A stretch of 9,674 nt of DNA from Pseudanabaena sp. UBA1465. Its GTDB lineage: Bacteria; Cyanobacteriota; Cyanobacteriia; Pseudanabaenales; Pseudanabaenaceae. Under the pieces are notes generated by a model, which saw only the letters and a list, made by a program, of their open reading frames with translations, did no database searches and was not told the DNA's origin. Where the stretch lies: positions 8,050 through 17,723 of the forward strand of contig DCSN01000237.1 of NCBI GenBank assembly GCA_002325645.1. Direction: 5' to 3'. This document shows positions 1-7,600 of this stretch, one piece after another. The stretch's first letter is position 1. Each line of letters begins with the position of its first letter. The translations under genes were made by a program, and so were the position numbers.

Positions 1-7
1 CGCTGAA

Positions 8-55
8 CCTCTTGATTTATGGGAACAAGGGGCTTAAGCCCCTTGCCTGTTCTTA
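8..55. repeat. Dispersed palindromic repeat, copy 1 (terminator-like)
   Basis: The core is the perfect 20-bp palindrome CAAGGGGCTTAAGCCCCTTG at 26-45. The whole 48-bp block aligns without gaps to 4185-4232, with 37 of 48 bases matching by hand count, so this is a dispersed repeat and not a chance hairpin. It covers the TAA stop of the minus-strand membrane protein gene (53-55) and would form a GC-rich hairpin just after that stop in the mRNA. The U-tract after the hairpin is weak (TTCCCATAAATC on the minus strand). A terminator role is therefore inferred from position and structure. Confidence 0.75.
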
Positions 56-2599
56 TGCAAATAAATCTTTAAAAAAGAGAGATATTTCGGCGCGATCGCT
101 GACATTGAAAAAGTCAAGGGGAATCACTCCATCGACATGGCGACTGACTACCCCAAACCCCAATCTCGCCCGACGATAGTTAAAGATGAGGGGACTATTG
201 GCTGCTAAGGGTTGACGTAACCACTCATCAAAACTAGAGGATTGTTTCATGCGATCGCTCATCGCACTAACGACCATAGCCGATCGCTCGTCGGGCAAAC
301 TATTAGAGGCAAATACATAGGCTCGCTCCAATAATTTATCGCGCATATTCGGATTCAGCCAAGCAGAAATCACCATTTCTAAAGGTGTTTGCGGATTTTG
401 CTTGACCGATGCTAGTCCGTCCGTATCATTGGCGATCGCCTGAGCCAGTAATATAGCAATGGGATTTCCTGTTTGTTTGAGGTCAGCCACTGCATCGGGT
501 TGCCCTGTCCACCATTTTAAGGCGGCGAGTTTAAGACTTTGGCTAGGATCATTGCTATAGGTGCGATTTAGATAATTGACGACCTGCGGATAGAGGGGCT
601 GAAAGGTTGCCTCTGTCCAAAGGGGGCTAGTGATAAAAATCGGATCATTAATCACTTCCGTAGCGATCGCCTTCAGCCCTTCTTCGGTTTTGTTCTGACG
701 CAATAAACTAATGCCTAAACCAAAATAAAGCGATCGCTTAGTAGAAACGAGTTCCAAACCGCGACGAAAATAGGTTTCCGCTTCCTGTGCCGACTTAGCA
801 CCTTCTTGGCGCAGACTGAGCCATGCTGCCGAATTGTAGGCAGCCTCATTATTAGGGTTAGTCGCGATCGCTGTTTTCATCCATGCCAAACCATCCTTTT
901 GCCAAGCCTGTGCCTGCGGTAAATTGGCATAACTATTCGCTAAATCTGATAAATTCCAGCCTAACTGATAGGGATAGTAAGGCTCCCAAGGGGCGAGTTG
1001 ATGAGCAAACTGGAGGCGATCTTGAAATTTGGCGATCGCGGCGATCGCGTCAGGTAAAAATTCCTGTTTAGCCGCAACCAAATCTGATTTCGCCTTGGAT
1101 AAATAAATAAACCCCACACTAGAAGCTTGCCAAGCCGTATTCACAGGAACTAACCAGGCGATCGCCGCCCCTAGATAAACGGTGGCAATGATTGCCAACC
1201 ATAGGCGCGGTTGTTTGTAATAGCCGAGGGTAATTAATTGCTTGGTGTGGACTTGTCCTAAATAGATCAAACAGGCAAACACAATTACTAAGCTGCCACT
1301 AATCGCAGGCACATCAAGCTGATAGTCGGTAATTGCCAACAGCCCATAGCCCAACAAGCTGCCAAATAGTCCATAGGCGATCGCCTGATCCTGTGGATGC
1401 GCTTGCCAACTGGGCGATCGATGCAATCTGAGCCATAAACTAGCGATCGCCACTAATAAAAGTACAAAGGTGATCACCGCACCAATGCCCAGTTCTGCCC
1501 AAAGATGCACGGGCGTACTATGCAACTGAAATAAAAGCTCCGCTTCCCGCCCCGCCCATTGCGGACGATATTGCTGATAGAGCATGACGGCGGAACCTGC
1601 GCCAGCCCCAAATAGCCAATGCTCTAAGCCCATGCGCCAACCCGCATCCGCCGCGATCGCCCGAAACATCAATTCCCCTGCGCCTTGGCTAGGATTAGCA
1701 AAACTAGAAATTAATCCTGATACTAGCGATCGCAAGCGATTGTTAGCCGCAATCAGCAAACCCAATAAAGCGATCGCCCCACTTCCACCCACAATTACCC
1801 ATCTGCGGCTAATTCTGCTCCGAAATAGCGCCACGATGATTCCATACAATACAATTGCGCCCAGTCCCAAAAATCCGCCCCGCGAACTGGTGGTATATAA
1901 ATCAACTAGCCCTAAACCAATACCTGTAAGCCATAGCGATCGCCATTTACCTGTTTGGGCGATCGCTAAACTAACTAAAATTGGCAAAAGCAAGATCAAA
2001 AATCCCGCCACATAATTTTGATGCCCCATCGGGGCCCAATTGCGTGCCTGCAAATCGGAAAAGTCATAGCTCAGATTCAATCCCCATTGATTTAGCTTTG
2101 CCAACTGCCCTAATTGGGGCAGCCATGTTTGCGTAGTCCACAGAAATAAACTTTCAATTATTACCGCAATTCCCAGTAAGCCCTGAAATCGCAAAATTTT
2201 CGCCAATTGTTTCCCCGCCGAAGGCGGGGAAACAGCCCTCTCCCCCAGACTGGGAACCGCTATATGCAAAAAATTATTAGTCACATATAAAGCAATCACA
2301 TAACCAAAGGCGGTCAAGCTATACCACATACCTTGATTAGGAAATTGCGAAAACATTGTCGATAGGCACAGGGTCACAAAGCCTGAACTAACCACCCAAT
2401 CAAAACTGCTACCCAATAAATAAAAGGGTTTATCCTTGCGCCAAAGATTGAGCAACCCCGCGATCGCCAAGCAAAGTAATCCCACTTGCCACAGCAATAC
2501 GAAGGGAAAACCGACCATTTGCGTACTACTATCAGGCAGCAAGGTAAAGAGGATATAGGCGGCAAGACCTAACTGGATGATTAATCGACCTGTACTCAT
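53..2599 (-). CDS. O-antigen ligase/polymerase-like membrane protein with C-terminal TPR-like region
   Basis: This is a polytopic inner-membrane protein of the Wzy_C / O-antigen ligase superfamily. Members join or polymerise lipid-linked sugar chains on the periplasmic face; the substrate here is unknown. Residue numbers count from the ATG at 2599. About 12 hydrophobic segments span residues 5-485. The GHQNY motif (about 192-196), SSRGG (Arg about 240) and a periplasmic-loop HSTPVHLWAELG (His about 360 and 365) match the Arg and His positions typical of WaaL/Wzy_C enzymes. From about 515 to 650 the protein is soluble and alpha-helical with TPR-like repeats, a common cyanobacterial architecture. 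I chose the ATG at 2599 (848 aa); an in-frame TTG at 2611 would add four residues, and neither start has a clear Shine-Dalgarno. A palindromic repeat is translated in frame at about residues 117-131. IctB-type transport-related proteins belong to the same superfamily, but they are shorter and lack the TPR tail. Confidence 0.82.
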   Translation of the reverse strand: MSTGRLIIQLGLAAYILFTLLPDSSTQMVGFPFVLLWQVGLLCLAIAGLLNLWRKDKPFYLLGSSFDWVVSSGFVTLCLSTMFSQFPNQGMWYSLTAFGYVIALYVTNNFLHIAVPSLGERAVSPPSAGKQLAKILRFQGLLGIAVIIESLFLWTTQTWLPQLGQLAKLNQWGLNLSYDFSDLQARNWAPMGHQNYVAGFLILLLPILVSLAIAQTGKWRSLWLTGIGLGLVDLYTTSSRGGFLGLGAIVLYGIIVALFRSRISRRWVIVGGSGAIALLGLLIAANNRLRSLVSGLISSFANPSQGAGELMFRAIAADAGWRMGLEHWLFGAGAGSAVMLYQQYRPQWAGREAELLFQLHSTPVHLWAELGIGAVITFVLLLVAIASLWLRLHRSPSWQAHPQDQAIAYGLFGSLLGYGLLAITDYQLDVPAISGSLVIVFACLIYLGQVHTKQLITLGYYKQPRLWLAIIATVYLGAAIAWLVPVNTAWQASSVGFIYLSKAKSDLVAAKQEFLPDAIAAIAKFQDRLQFAHQLAPWEPYYPYQLGWNLSDLANSYANLPQAQAWQKDGLAWMKTAIATNPNNEAAYNSAAWLSLRQEGAKSAQEAETYFRRGLELVSTKRSLYFGLGISLLRQNKTEEGLKAIATEVINDPIFITSPLWTEATFQPLYPQVVNYLNRTYSNDPSQSLKLAALKWWTGQPDAVADLKQTGNPIAILLAQAIANDTDGLASVKQNPQTPLEMVISAWLNPNMRDKLLERAYVFASNSLPDERSAMVVSAMSDRMKQSSSFDEWLRQPLAANSPLIFNYRRARLGFGVVSRHVDGVIPLDFFNVSDRAEISLFFKDLFA
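2209..2233. repeat. Palindromic repeat embedded in the membrane protein gene
   Basis: An 11-bp perfect inverted repeat (GTTTCCCCGCC and GGCGGGGAAAC) flanks a 3-nt loop GAA. It is read in frame as the peptide VSPPSAGKQ within a polar loop between two hydrophobic segments. The flanking SLGERA looks like a continuation of the same low-complexity, repeat-derived stretch. GC content and composition differ from the surrounding coding sequence, which suggests an insertion tolerated in a loop. Confidence 0.6.
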
Positions 2600-2639
2600 A
2601 AACTTTAGCAACCAAATTCAGCAAAATAATTCAGGATTC

Positions 2640-2684
2640 AGGGGCTAGGGTGAGCGAAGCTTCGCGTCGCTCACCCTAGCCCCT
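2640..2684. repeat. Long perfect hairpin upstream of the membrane protein gene
   Basis: Two 18-bp perfectly complementary arms (2640-2657 and 2667-2684; left arm begins AGGGGCTAGGG) enclose a 9-nt loop that overlaps a GAAGCTTC palindrome. It lies 40 bp upstream of the ATG at 2599, in the divergent intergenic region, so it may be in the 5' leader of the membrane protein mRNA. No U-tract follows on either strand, so it is not a standard intrinsic terminator. It resembles a short repetitive palindromic element. Confidence 0.7.
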
Positions 2685-2818
2685 AGATCACTACCTAGTA
2701 ATTTACGGAAAAGAAGACATTTCGCTATTCCTTTCTGGCAAATCAACAGGCTAAACTTAATTATGTCAGTAATCTCCGTACAGCAAGCCTAAATCATTAA
2801 GGCTTACGCAAAAGAACA

Positions 2819-2854
2819 CATAGTAGTGGCAATTCATGAATTGCCACTACTATG
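2819..2854. repeat. Perfect 36-bp palindrome
   Basis: Two 18-bp halves meet without a spacer at ATTCATGAAT, with outer arms CATAGTAGTGGCA and TGCCACTACTATG. It sits 13 bp from the MITE-like element that starts at 2867 but shares no sequence with it. Perfect symmetry over 36 bp could be a recent repeat insertion, a cruciform, or a binding site for a dimeric protein. Nothing in the sequence decides between these. Confidence 0.75.
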
Positions 2855-2866
2855 AAATGCGGGGTT

Positions 2867-2971
2867 TACAGCCTATTGAGGCTTCAAGTAGTACAAAGAA
2901 ATTTTTGAAAGTGCGGCGGAGCCGCACTTTCAAAAATTTCTTTGAGTTTTAATTCAGCCCAAAGTGCTGTA
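2867..2971. mobile_element. MITE-like palindromic element, copy 1
   Basis: The 105-bp element is bounded by inverted ends TACAGC and GCTGTA and has a central 24-bp perfect stem (2894-2917 with 2921-2944) and a GGA loop. It aligns without gaps, end to end, to 8906-9010, also 105 bp, with 80 of 105 matches by hand count. Terminal TA on both sides would fit TA target duplication of the IS630/Tc1-mariner type, which is inference. It has no coding capacity. It ends 43 bp before the ATG of the GAF-domain gene and may lie in its leader. Confidence 0.75.
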
Positions 2972-3014
2972 AGTCATTACCATCATTCAGGCGATCGCTC
3001 ATATTTTGTAAATC

Positions 3015-4184
3015 ATGCACGAAGTTTTATCATCTTTGGAGTCTCATCAAGTAATAGAGATTGAAGAAATTGCTACGGCAATGTTATCAAGCGCTAGTCC
3101 TCAAGAATTATTAAAAATATTTTTAATCACTGTCGGAAAGCATCTCGCAGTTAATCGTGTCGTTATTTATCAGTTTATTAATCAACGGAAAGGGAAGGTT
3201 TTAGTAGAAGCAATTTCTCCTAATTGTCAGAGTATTAAAAATCAAATATATACAATTAATTATTTTGGAATAGATTCTCGAAAGAACTATCCCAGCGATC
3301 GCACTGTTGTGTTATCGGACGTTTCTCAAGTGACAGAAACTCTAGCTATACATCAGCAGTGGCAAGATACAGGCGTTAAAGCCATGATGTCATCCGCAGT
3401 TTTGTTAGATGTGTCAACCAATAATATTTGGGGATTAGCTGTTGTCCAACAATGCGATCGCGTCAGGCTGTGGCGATCGCCAGAAGCTGACTTTTTGCTT
3501 AAAATATCTCAGATTCTCGGTCAATGTTTACAGTATTGGCAAATACGCTTGCAACCCCCTCCATTCTCTAATTTATTCGGTTTAGATCAATATATACATG
3601 GTGATATAAATAGTGATGCTATTGATAGCGATCGCGAAGAATTTATTGCTATTAGAACAGAATTACCGCAAGATTTGGAGAGGATCTCAATACAATCGGA
3701 ATTAAGCGTAGAAGAGATAGCAGTATCGAGTGACTTTGTACCATCTGAGGAGGAAGAGAATGAAGTATTGAGCAGAGGTTGTAACAATGGTCAAAACTCG
3801 ATTAATCATGCCATTAATCTGGCGATGCAAAAACTAGATTGGGAAAGGAATCCTGTTGACTATCTTAATGATTGTGTAGAAATAGACGATTGCCAAGGAT
3901 TTGATGATGTTGATGTGGAATCATCAACTCTAGAAGATATTTTAGAAGCTGTTGATCAAAGTCAAAATCAAGATAAGATTGAATATTTACAGCAAAGAGT
4001 CCAAGAATTAACAGAATCTTTGCAACAAAAGCTGGATGAGGTGGAAACACTTCAGACCCACATTCAAGACCTAATGAAATCACAGAAAAAATTTCGGCAG
4101 ATATTGCTAGATCTCCAATCTGAAAATCTCTCTCAAACCATCAAAGAAACCGTTATAAAAACCTATCGTTCCCTTGATATCTAG
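3015..4184 (+). CDS. GAF-domain protein with acidic linker and C-terminal coiled coil
   Basis: The 389-aa soluble protein has one GAF domain at about residues 28-178. It has the phytochrome/cyanobacteriochrome style of features: VVIYQF, a DVS segment, GVKAMMSSAVLL, then IWGLAVVQQCDRVRLWRSPEADFLL (written here as fragments IWGLAVVQQC and RLWRSPEADFLL). In bilin-binding relatives a Cys-His pair sits just before the VKA segment. Here the site reads A-I-H (His113) with no cysteine, so covalent chromophore attachment there is unlikely. Residues about 191-320 are acidic and low in hydrophobics, probably disordered. Residues about 320-360 form heptad-like Leu/Ile/Val repeats suggesting a dimerising coiled coil. 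There is no kinase, cyclase or receiver output domain. It starts with ATG without a strong Shine-Dalgarno, in AT-rich sequence. The likely role is a small-molecule or protein-interaction sensor or scaffold; the exact function is unknown. Confidence 0.8.
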   Translation: MHEVLSSLESHQVIEIEEIATAMLSSASPQELLKIFLITVGKHLAVNRVVIYQFINQRKGKVLVEAISPNCQSIKNQIYTINYFGIDSRKNYPSDRTVVLSDVSQVTETLAIHQQWQDTGVKAMMSSAVLLDVSTNNIWGLAVVQQCDRVRLWRSPEADFLLKISQILGQCLQYWQIRLQPPPFSNLFGLDQYIHGDINSDAIDSDREEFIAIRTELPQDLERISIQSELSVEEIAVSSDFVPSEEEENEVLSRGCNNGQNSINHAINLAMQKLDWERNPVDYLNDCVEIDDCQGFDDVDVESSTLEDILEAVDQSQNQDKIEYLQQRVQELTESLQQKLDEVETLQTHIQDLMKSQKKFRQILLDLQSENLSQTIKETVIKTYRSLDI

Positions 4185-4232
4185 CCTCTTGAATGTGTTG
4201 AACAAGGGGCTTAACCCCCTTGTCTATACTTT
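4185..4232. terminator. Dispersed palindromic repeat, copy 2, as a bidirectional terminator candidate
   Basis: This begins directly after the TAG of the GAF gene and covers the TAG of the convergent small gene (4224-4226). The stem is ACAAGGGG (4202-4209) with CCCCTTGT (4216-4223) and a 6-nt loop. It is homologous to 8-55, sharing the leader CCTCTTGA and the core AACAAGGGGCTTAA. The position between converging stops suits a shared terminator. The following U-rich stretch (TATACTTTGTT) is modest, so efficiency is uncertain. Confidence 0.6.
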
Positions 4233-4427
4233 GTTGCGGGTAACAACGGCTTCAACACAAGCAGTCTGTGTCGTTACGTTTGTATCTACATCAACTTTGT
4301 GATCCACAGAGGCGATCGCCCAACGCAATGGCTCACCATGTTTAGATAGCTCCTGCTCAATAGTTTTAGCGATCGCTTCTTGATTCTCATTAATCTCAAT
4401 TTCCGCAGTAATAAAATGGGTAGTCAT
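4224..4427 (-). CDS. Conserved-looking small hypothetical protein (67 aa)
   Basis: I do not recognise a named family, though the style (MTTHFITAEIEI start, GEPLRWAIASVD centre, CVEAVVT end) resembles short uncharacterised cyanobacterial proteins. It has no membrane segment, signal peptide or known catalytic motif. The pattern suggests alternating strand-helix-strand: an N-terminal strand, a helix at about residues 14-30 (NQEAIAKTIEQELSKHG), then two strands, with a single Cys57. It is a soluble alpha/beta protein that could be a dimer. It starts at ATG 4427 and converges with the GAF gene; it is divergent from the oxoprolinase gene, with 176 bp between starts. The reading frame is intact, its composition is protein-like, and no larger gene overlaps it, so I consider it real. 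Confidence 0.68.
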   Translation of the reverse strand: MTTHFITAEIEINENQEAIAKTIEQELSKHGEPLRWAIASVDHKVDVDTNVTTQTACVEAVVTRNKV

Positions 4428-4552
4428 AGTGCTTAGTTGGTGCTTAAGTGGCTAGTTTGATCTGGTTTAATTAATTAGGATTGTATAGCGATTTGCAGAT
4501 AATTTGGATATAACTTTCGCGGCGATCGCCTATCATGTTGATAGAGAAACAA

Positions 4553-4587
4553 TTTTTTGTGGTGCAGCAAAGCTGCACCACAAAAAA
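4553..4587. repeat. Hairpin in the probable leader of the oxoprolinase gene
   Basis: Two 16-bp perfect arms (TTTTTTGTGGTGCAGC at 4553-4568 and its complement at 4572-4587) enclose an AAA loop. The structure ends 16 bp before the ATG at 4604, so if transcribed it could hinder ribosome loading. No Shine-Dalgarno is seen between hairpin and start. The core GTGCAGC-GCTGCAC resembles the stem tip of the element at 2867-2971 (GTGCGGC-GCCGCAC), but the terminal TACAGC repeats are absent, so kinship is tentative. Confidence 0.65.
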
Positions 4588-4603
4588 ACAATAATAAATT
4601 AAC

Positions 4604-7600
4604 ATGAGCGAGAATCTAGCAAAGGAAGTCAAAGGTAATCATAGCGATCGCAAATGGCAATTTTGGATCGATCGCGGTGGCACATTTACGGATATTGTCG
4701 CGCAGTCTCCTGATGCGGATATTGTGGTGCATAAATTACTTTCTGAAAATCCTGATCGCTATACTGATGCACCGATTCAGGGGATTCGCGATATTTTAGG
4801 TATTTCCCCAACTGTACCAATTCCCATTGATAATATTGCCGCGATTAAAATGGGAACGACGGTGGCGACTAATGCCCTTTTAGAACGGAAAGGCGATCGC
4901 ACGGTTTTATTGATTACTAAAGGTTTTCGTGATGCTTTACGCATTGGCTATCAGCATCGCCCCAATATTTTTGCAAGACAGATTATTTTACCTGAAATGC
5001 TCTATGAGCAAGTAATTGAAGTTGAAGAACGTCACGACGCTCATGGCGAAATTCTAATTCCTTTAAATGAAGATTTGGCGATCAGAGAATTGCAAAAAGC
5101 CTATGATTTAGGAATTAGAGGCTGTGCGATCGCCTTAATGCATAGCTATCGTTACCCAAAACATGAACAAAAATTAGCAGAAATAGCCGCAAAAATCGGC
5201 TTCACGCAGATTTCCATATCCCATAAAATTAGTTCCCTCATTAAATTTGTGAGTCGTGGCGATACCACCGTTGTCGATGCCTATCTATCGCCAATTCTGA
5301 AGCGCTATGTAGATCGAGTTAGTTCTGAACTTGGCAAGACCCTCACCCCTTCTCCCAAGGAGGGAGAGGGAGAAAAGAAAACTAAATTAATGTTTATGCA
5401 GTCCAATGGTGGACTAACGGAAGCTACATCTTTTCAAGGCAAAAATAGTATTCTTTCAGGTCCTGCGGGTGGAATTGTGGGAGCAGTGCAGACCAGTTTA
5501 CAAGCTGGTTTTGAGAAAATCATTAGCTTGGATATGGGCGGAACTTCAACGGATGTAGCCCATTATGCAGGAAGTTACGAGCGATCGCTATCTACCGAAG
5601 TCGCAGGGGTAAGGCTCAGCACACCGATGATGGCAATCCATACGGTGGCTGCGGGTGGTGGTTCTTTACTGTTTTTTGATGGAGCCAGATATCGCGTTGG
5701 TCCCGAATCGGCGGGAGCATTTCCCGGCCCTGCTTGTTATCGTCATGGTGGTGATTTGGCGGTAACAGATTGTAATGTGATGGTGGGGAAGTTGCAGCCT
5801 GAGTTCTTCCCAAAGGTGTTTGGTCAGGATGGAAATTTACCTCTAGATAGAGAAATCGTTAGGCAGAAGTTTCAAGAACTTGCTTTAGAAATTGGTCAAG
5901 GGACAGGTCAAACTGTTCTACCTGAAGTCGTTGCTCAAGGATTTTTAGAAATTGCAGTCGAAAAGATGGCGATGGCAATTAAAAAGATATCGGTACAGCG
6001 TGGTTATGATGTTTCGGAATATGTGCTATGTTGCTTTGGTGGTGCGGGTGGTCAGCACGCCTGCGCGATCGCCGAGGTGTTAGGCATGACCCAAATTTTC
6101 ATTCATCCCTATGCAGGGGTGCTGTCGGCTTATGGGATTGGCTTAGCCGATATTCGCACGATTCGCGATCGCTCAGTGGAATCAGAACTAAATTTGGAAC
6201 TATTAACTGAATTGCAAATCATGGCGAAAGCCCTAAGCGAAGATGGCAAAAGAGAACTATTGCATGGTGAAAATCCTGATGGCAATCTAAAAATTGAAAC
6301 TAGCTTACGGTTACGCTATGCTGGCACTGATTCATCCCTAAGCATTGCCGTTCAAGACTTCTCGCCCAATATCTTAGAAGATTTAAGAACTAATTTTGAA
6401 TCTCTGCATCAAGAGCGCTATGGTTTCATTTTTGCGGATAAGGGCTTAATCGTTGAAGCGATCGCCGTAGAAATCATCATTTCAAGGAAGAGAGAAGAGG
6501 CTAAGAAGAAAAAGGTAAATATGGGGACGGGAGAGGCGATCGCTTCGGCTCAGGTCTATATGGGTGGAGTATGGCGCGAAACACCCGTTTTTCGGCGTGA
6601 AGATTTGCGGACAGGCGATCGCATTCAGGGCGCAGCCTTAATTATCGATGCGACGGGAACTAATGCGATCGAGCCTGATTGGGAAGCGGAATTAACTGAG
6701 GAAGATTATTTAATATTGAAGAGATCCCCCCTAGCCCCCCTTAATAAGGGGGGGGAAGAAGTTCAAGTCCCCCTTATTAAGGGAGAAGATTCTCTTCAAG
6801 TCCCCCTTATTAAGGGGGATTTAGGGGGATCTCCCGATCCGATTAAGCTGGAAATTTTTAATAATCTTTTCCAATCTATTGCTGAACAAATGGGATTTAC
6901 ACTGCAAAATACTAGCGCTAGTGTAAATATTCGCGAGAGATTAGATTTTTCCTGTGCGATTTTTGATCGTGAAGGAGAATTAGTTGCCAATGCGCCGCAT
7001 ATCCCTGTCCATCTTGGCTCGATGGGCGAAAGCGTGAAGGCTTTGATTCGTGAAACAGGGCGCGATCGCCTTAAATTGGGTGATGTGTTTGCCACTAATA
7101 ATCCCTATAACGGCGGCACACATTTACCTGATATCACCGTGATTACGCCCGTATTTATGGATTCCGATCAGCCGATTTTCTATGTTGCTTCTCGCGGACA
7201 TCATGCAGATATTGGTGGCATCACCCCCGGCTCCATGCCCTCAAATAGTATAAGCATCGAAGAAGAAGGAATTCTCTTTAATAATTTTCAGATTATCAAA
7301 AATGGCAAATTTCGCGAAGTAGAAACCCTAGCTTTGCTCAACTCTAACCAATATCCTGCGCGTAATCCTGTTCAAAATATTGCAGATTTGCAAGCGCAGA
7401 TTGCCGCAAATGCCTGTGGAGCGAGGGAACTCCAACGCATGGTTAATCACTATAGCGAGGCAAAGGTACAAGCCTATATGGGCTATGTGCGCGATAATGC
7501 GGAGTTGGCGATTCGTAAAGCGATCGCAAATCTTGCTCAGACATGGGGAGATCAACAGGAACAGCAGTTCCTTTACCCAATGGATGATGGGAGTCAAATT

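Larger units (their letters stand above)
2600..3014. other. Divergent intergenic region packed with palindromes
   Basis: This 415-bp non-coding stretch lies between the start codons of two divergent genes. It must hold both promoters, but I could not assign convincing -35/-10 pairs. It contains three structurally unrelated palindromes (2640-2684, 2819-2854, 2867-2971), together nearly half its length. I see no small gene with a plausible start and ribosome site. A motif GGCTTACGCAAAAG at 2801-2814 resembles sequence often found near cyanobacterial IS ends, but no transposase is present. Confidence 0.7.

Noticed and set aside
1584..2015. A 143-codon open frame on the plus strand, antisense to the membrane protein gene
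   Set aside because: Its product is low-complexity Pro/Ala/Lys-rich, matches no family and lies wholly within a well-supported gene on the other strand.
2867..2971. Intrinsic terminator for neighbouring genes
   Set aside because: It lies upstream of both divergent genes and has no U-tract after the stem; homology to 8906-9010 explains it better as a repeat element.
4480..4515. Possible -10 box TATAAC near 4509 for the oxoprolinase gene
   Set aside because: No -35 hexamer lies at acceptable spacing, so I did not annotate a promoter.
6721..6833. The three CCCCCTTATTAAGGGGG units as a CRISPR array
   Set aside because: Units are palindromic, irregularly spaced, in frame within a gene, and have no uniform spacers.
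6796..7095. A 99-codon minus-strand open frame across the oxoprolinase linker and HyuB start
   Set aside because: It is a shadow of the oxoprolinase frame. Its end reads PPKSPLIRGT, the reverse-strand translation of the palindromic repeat.
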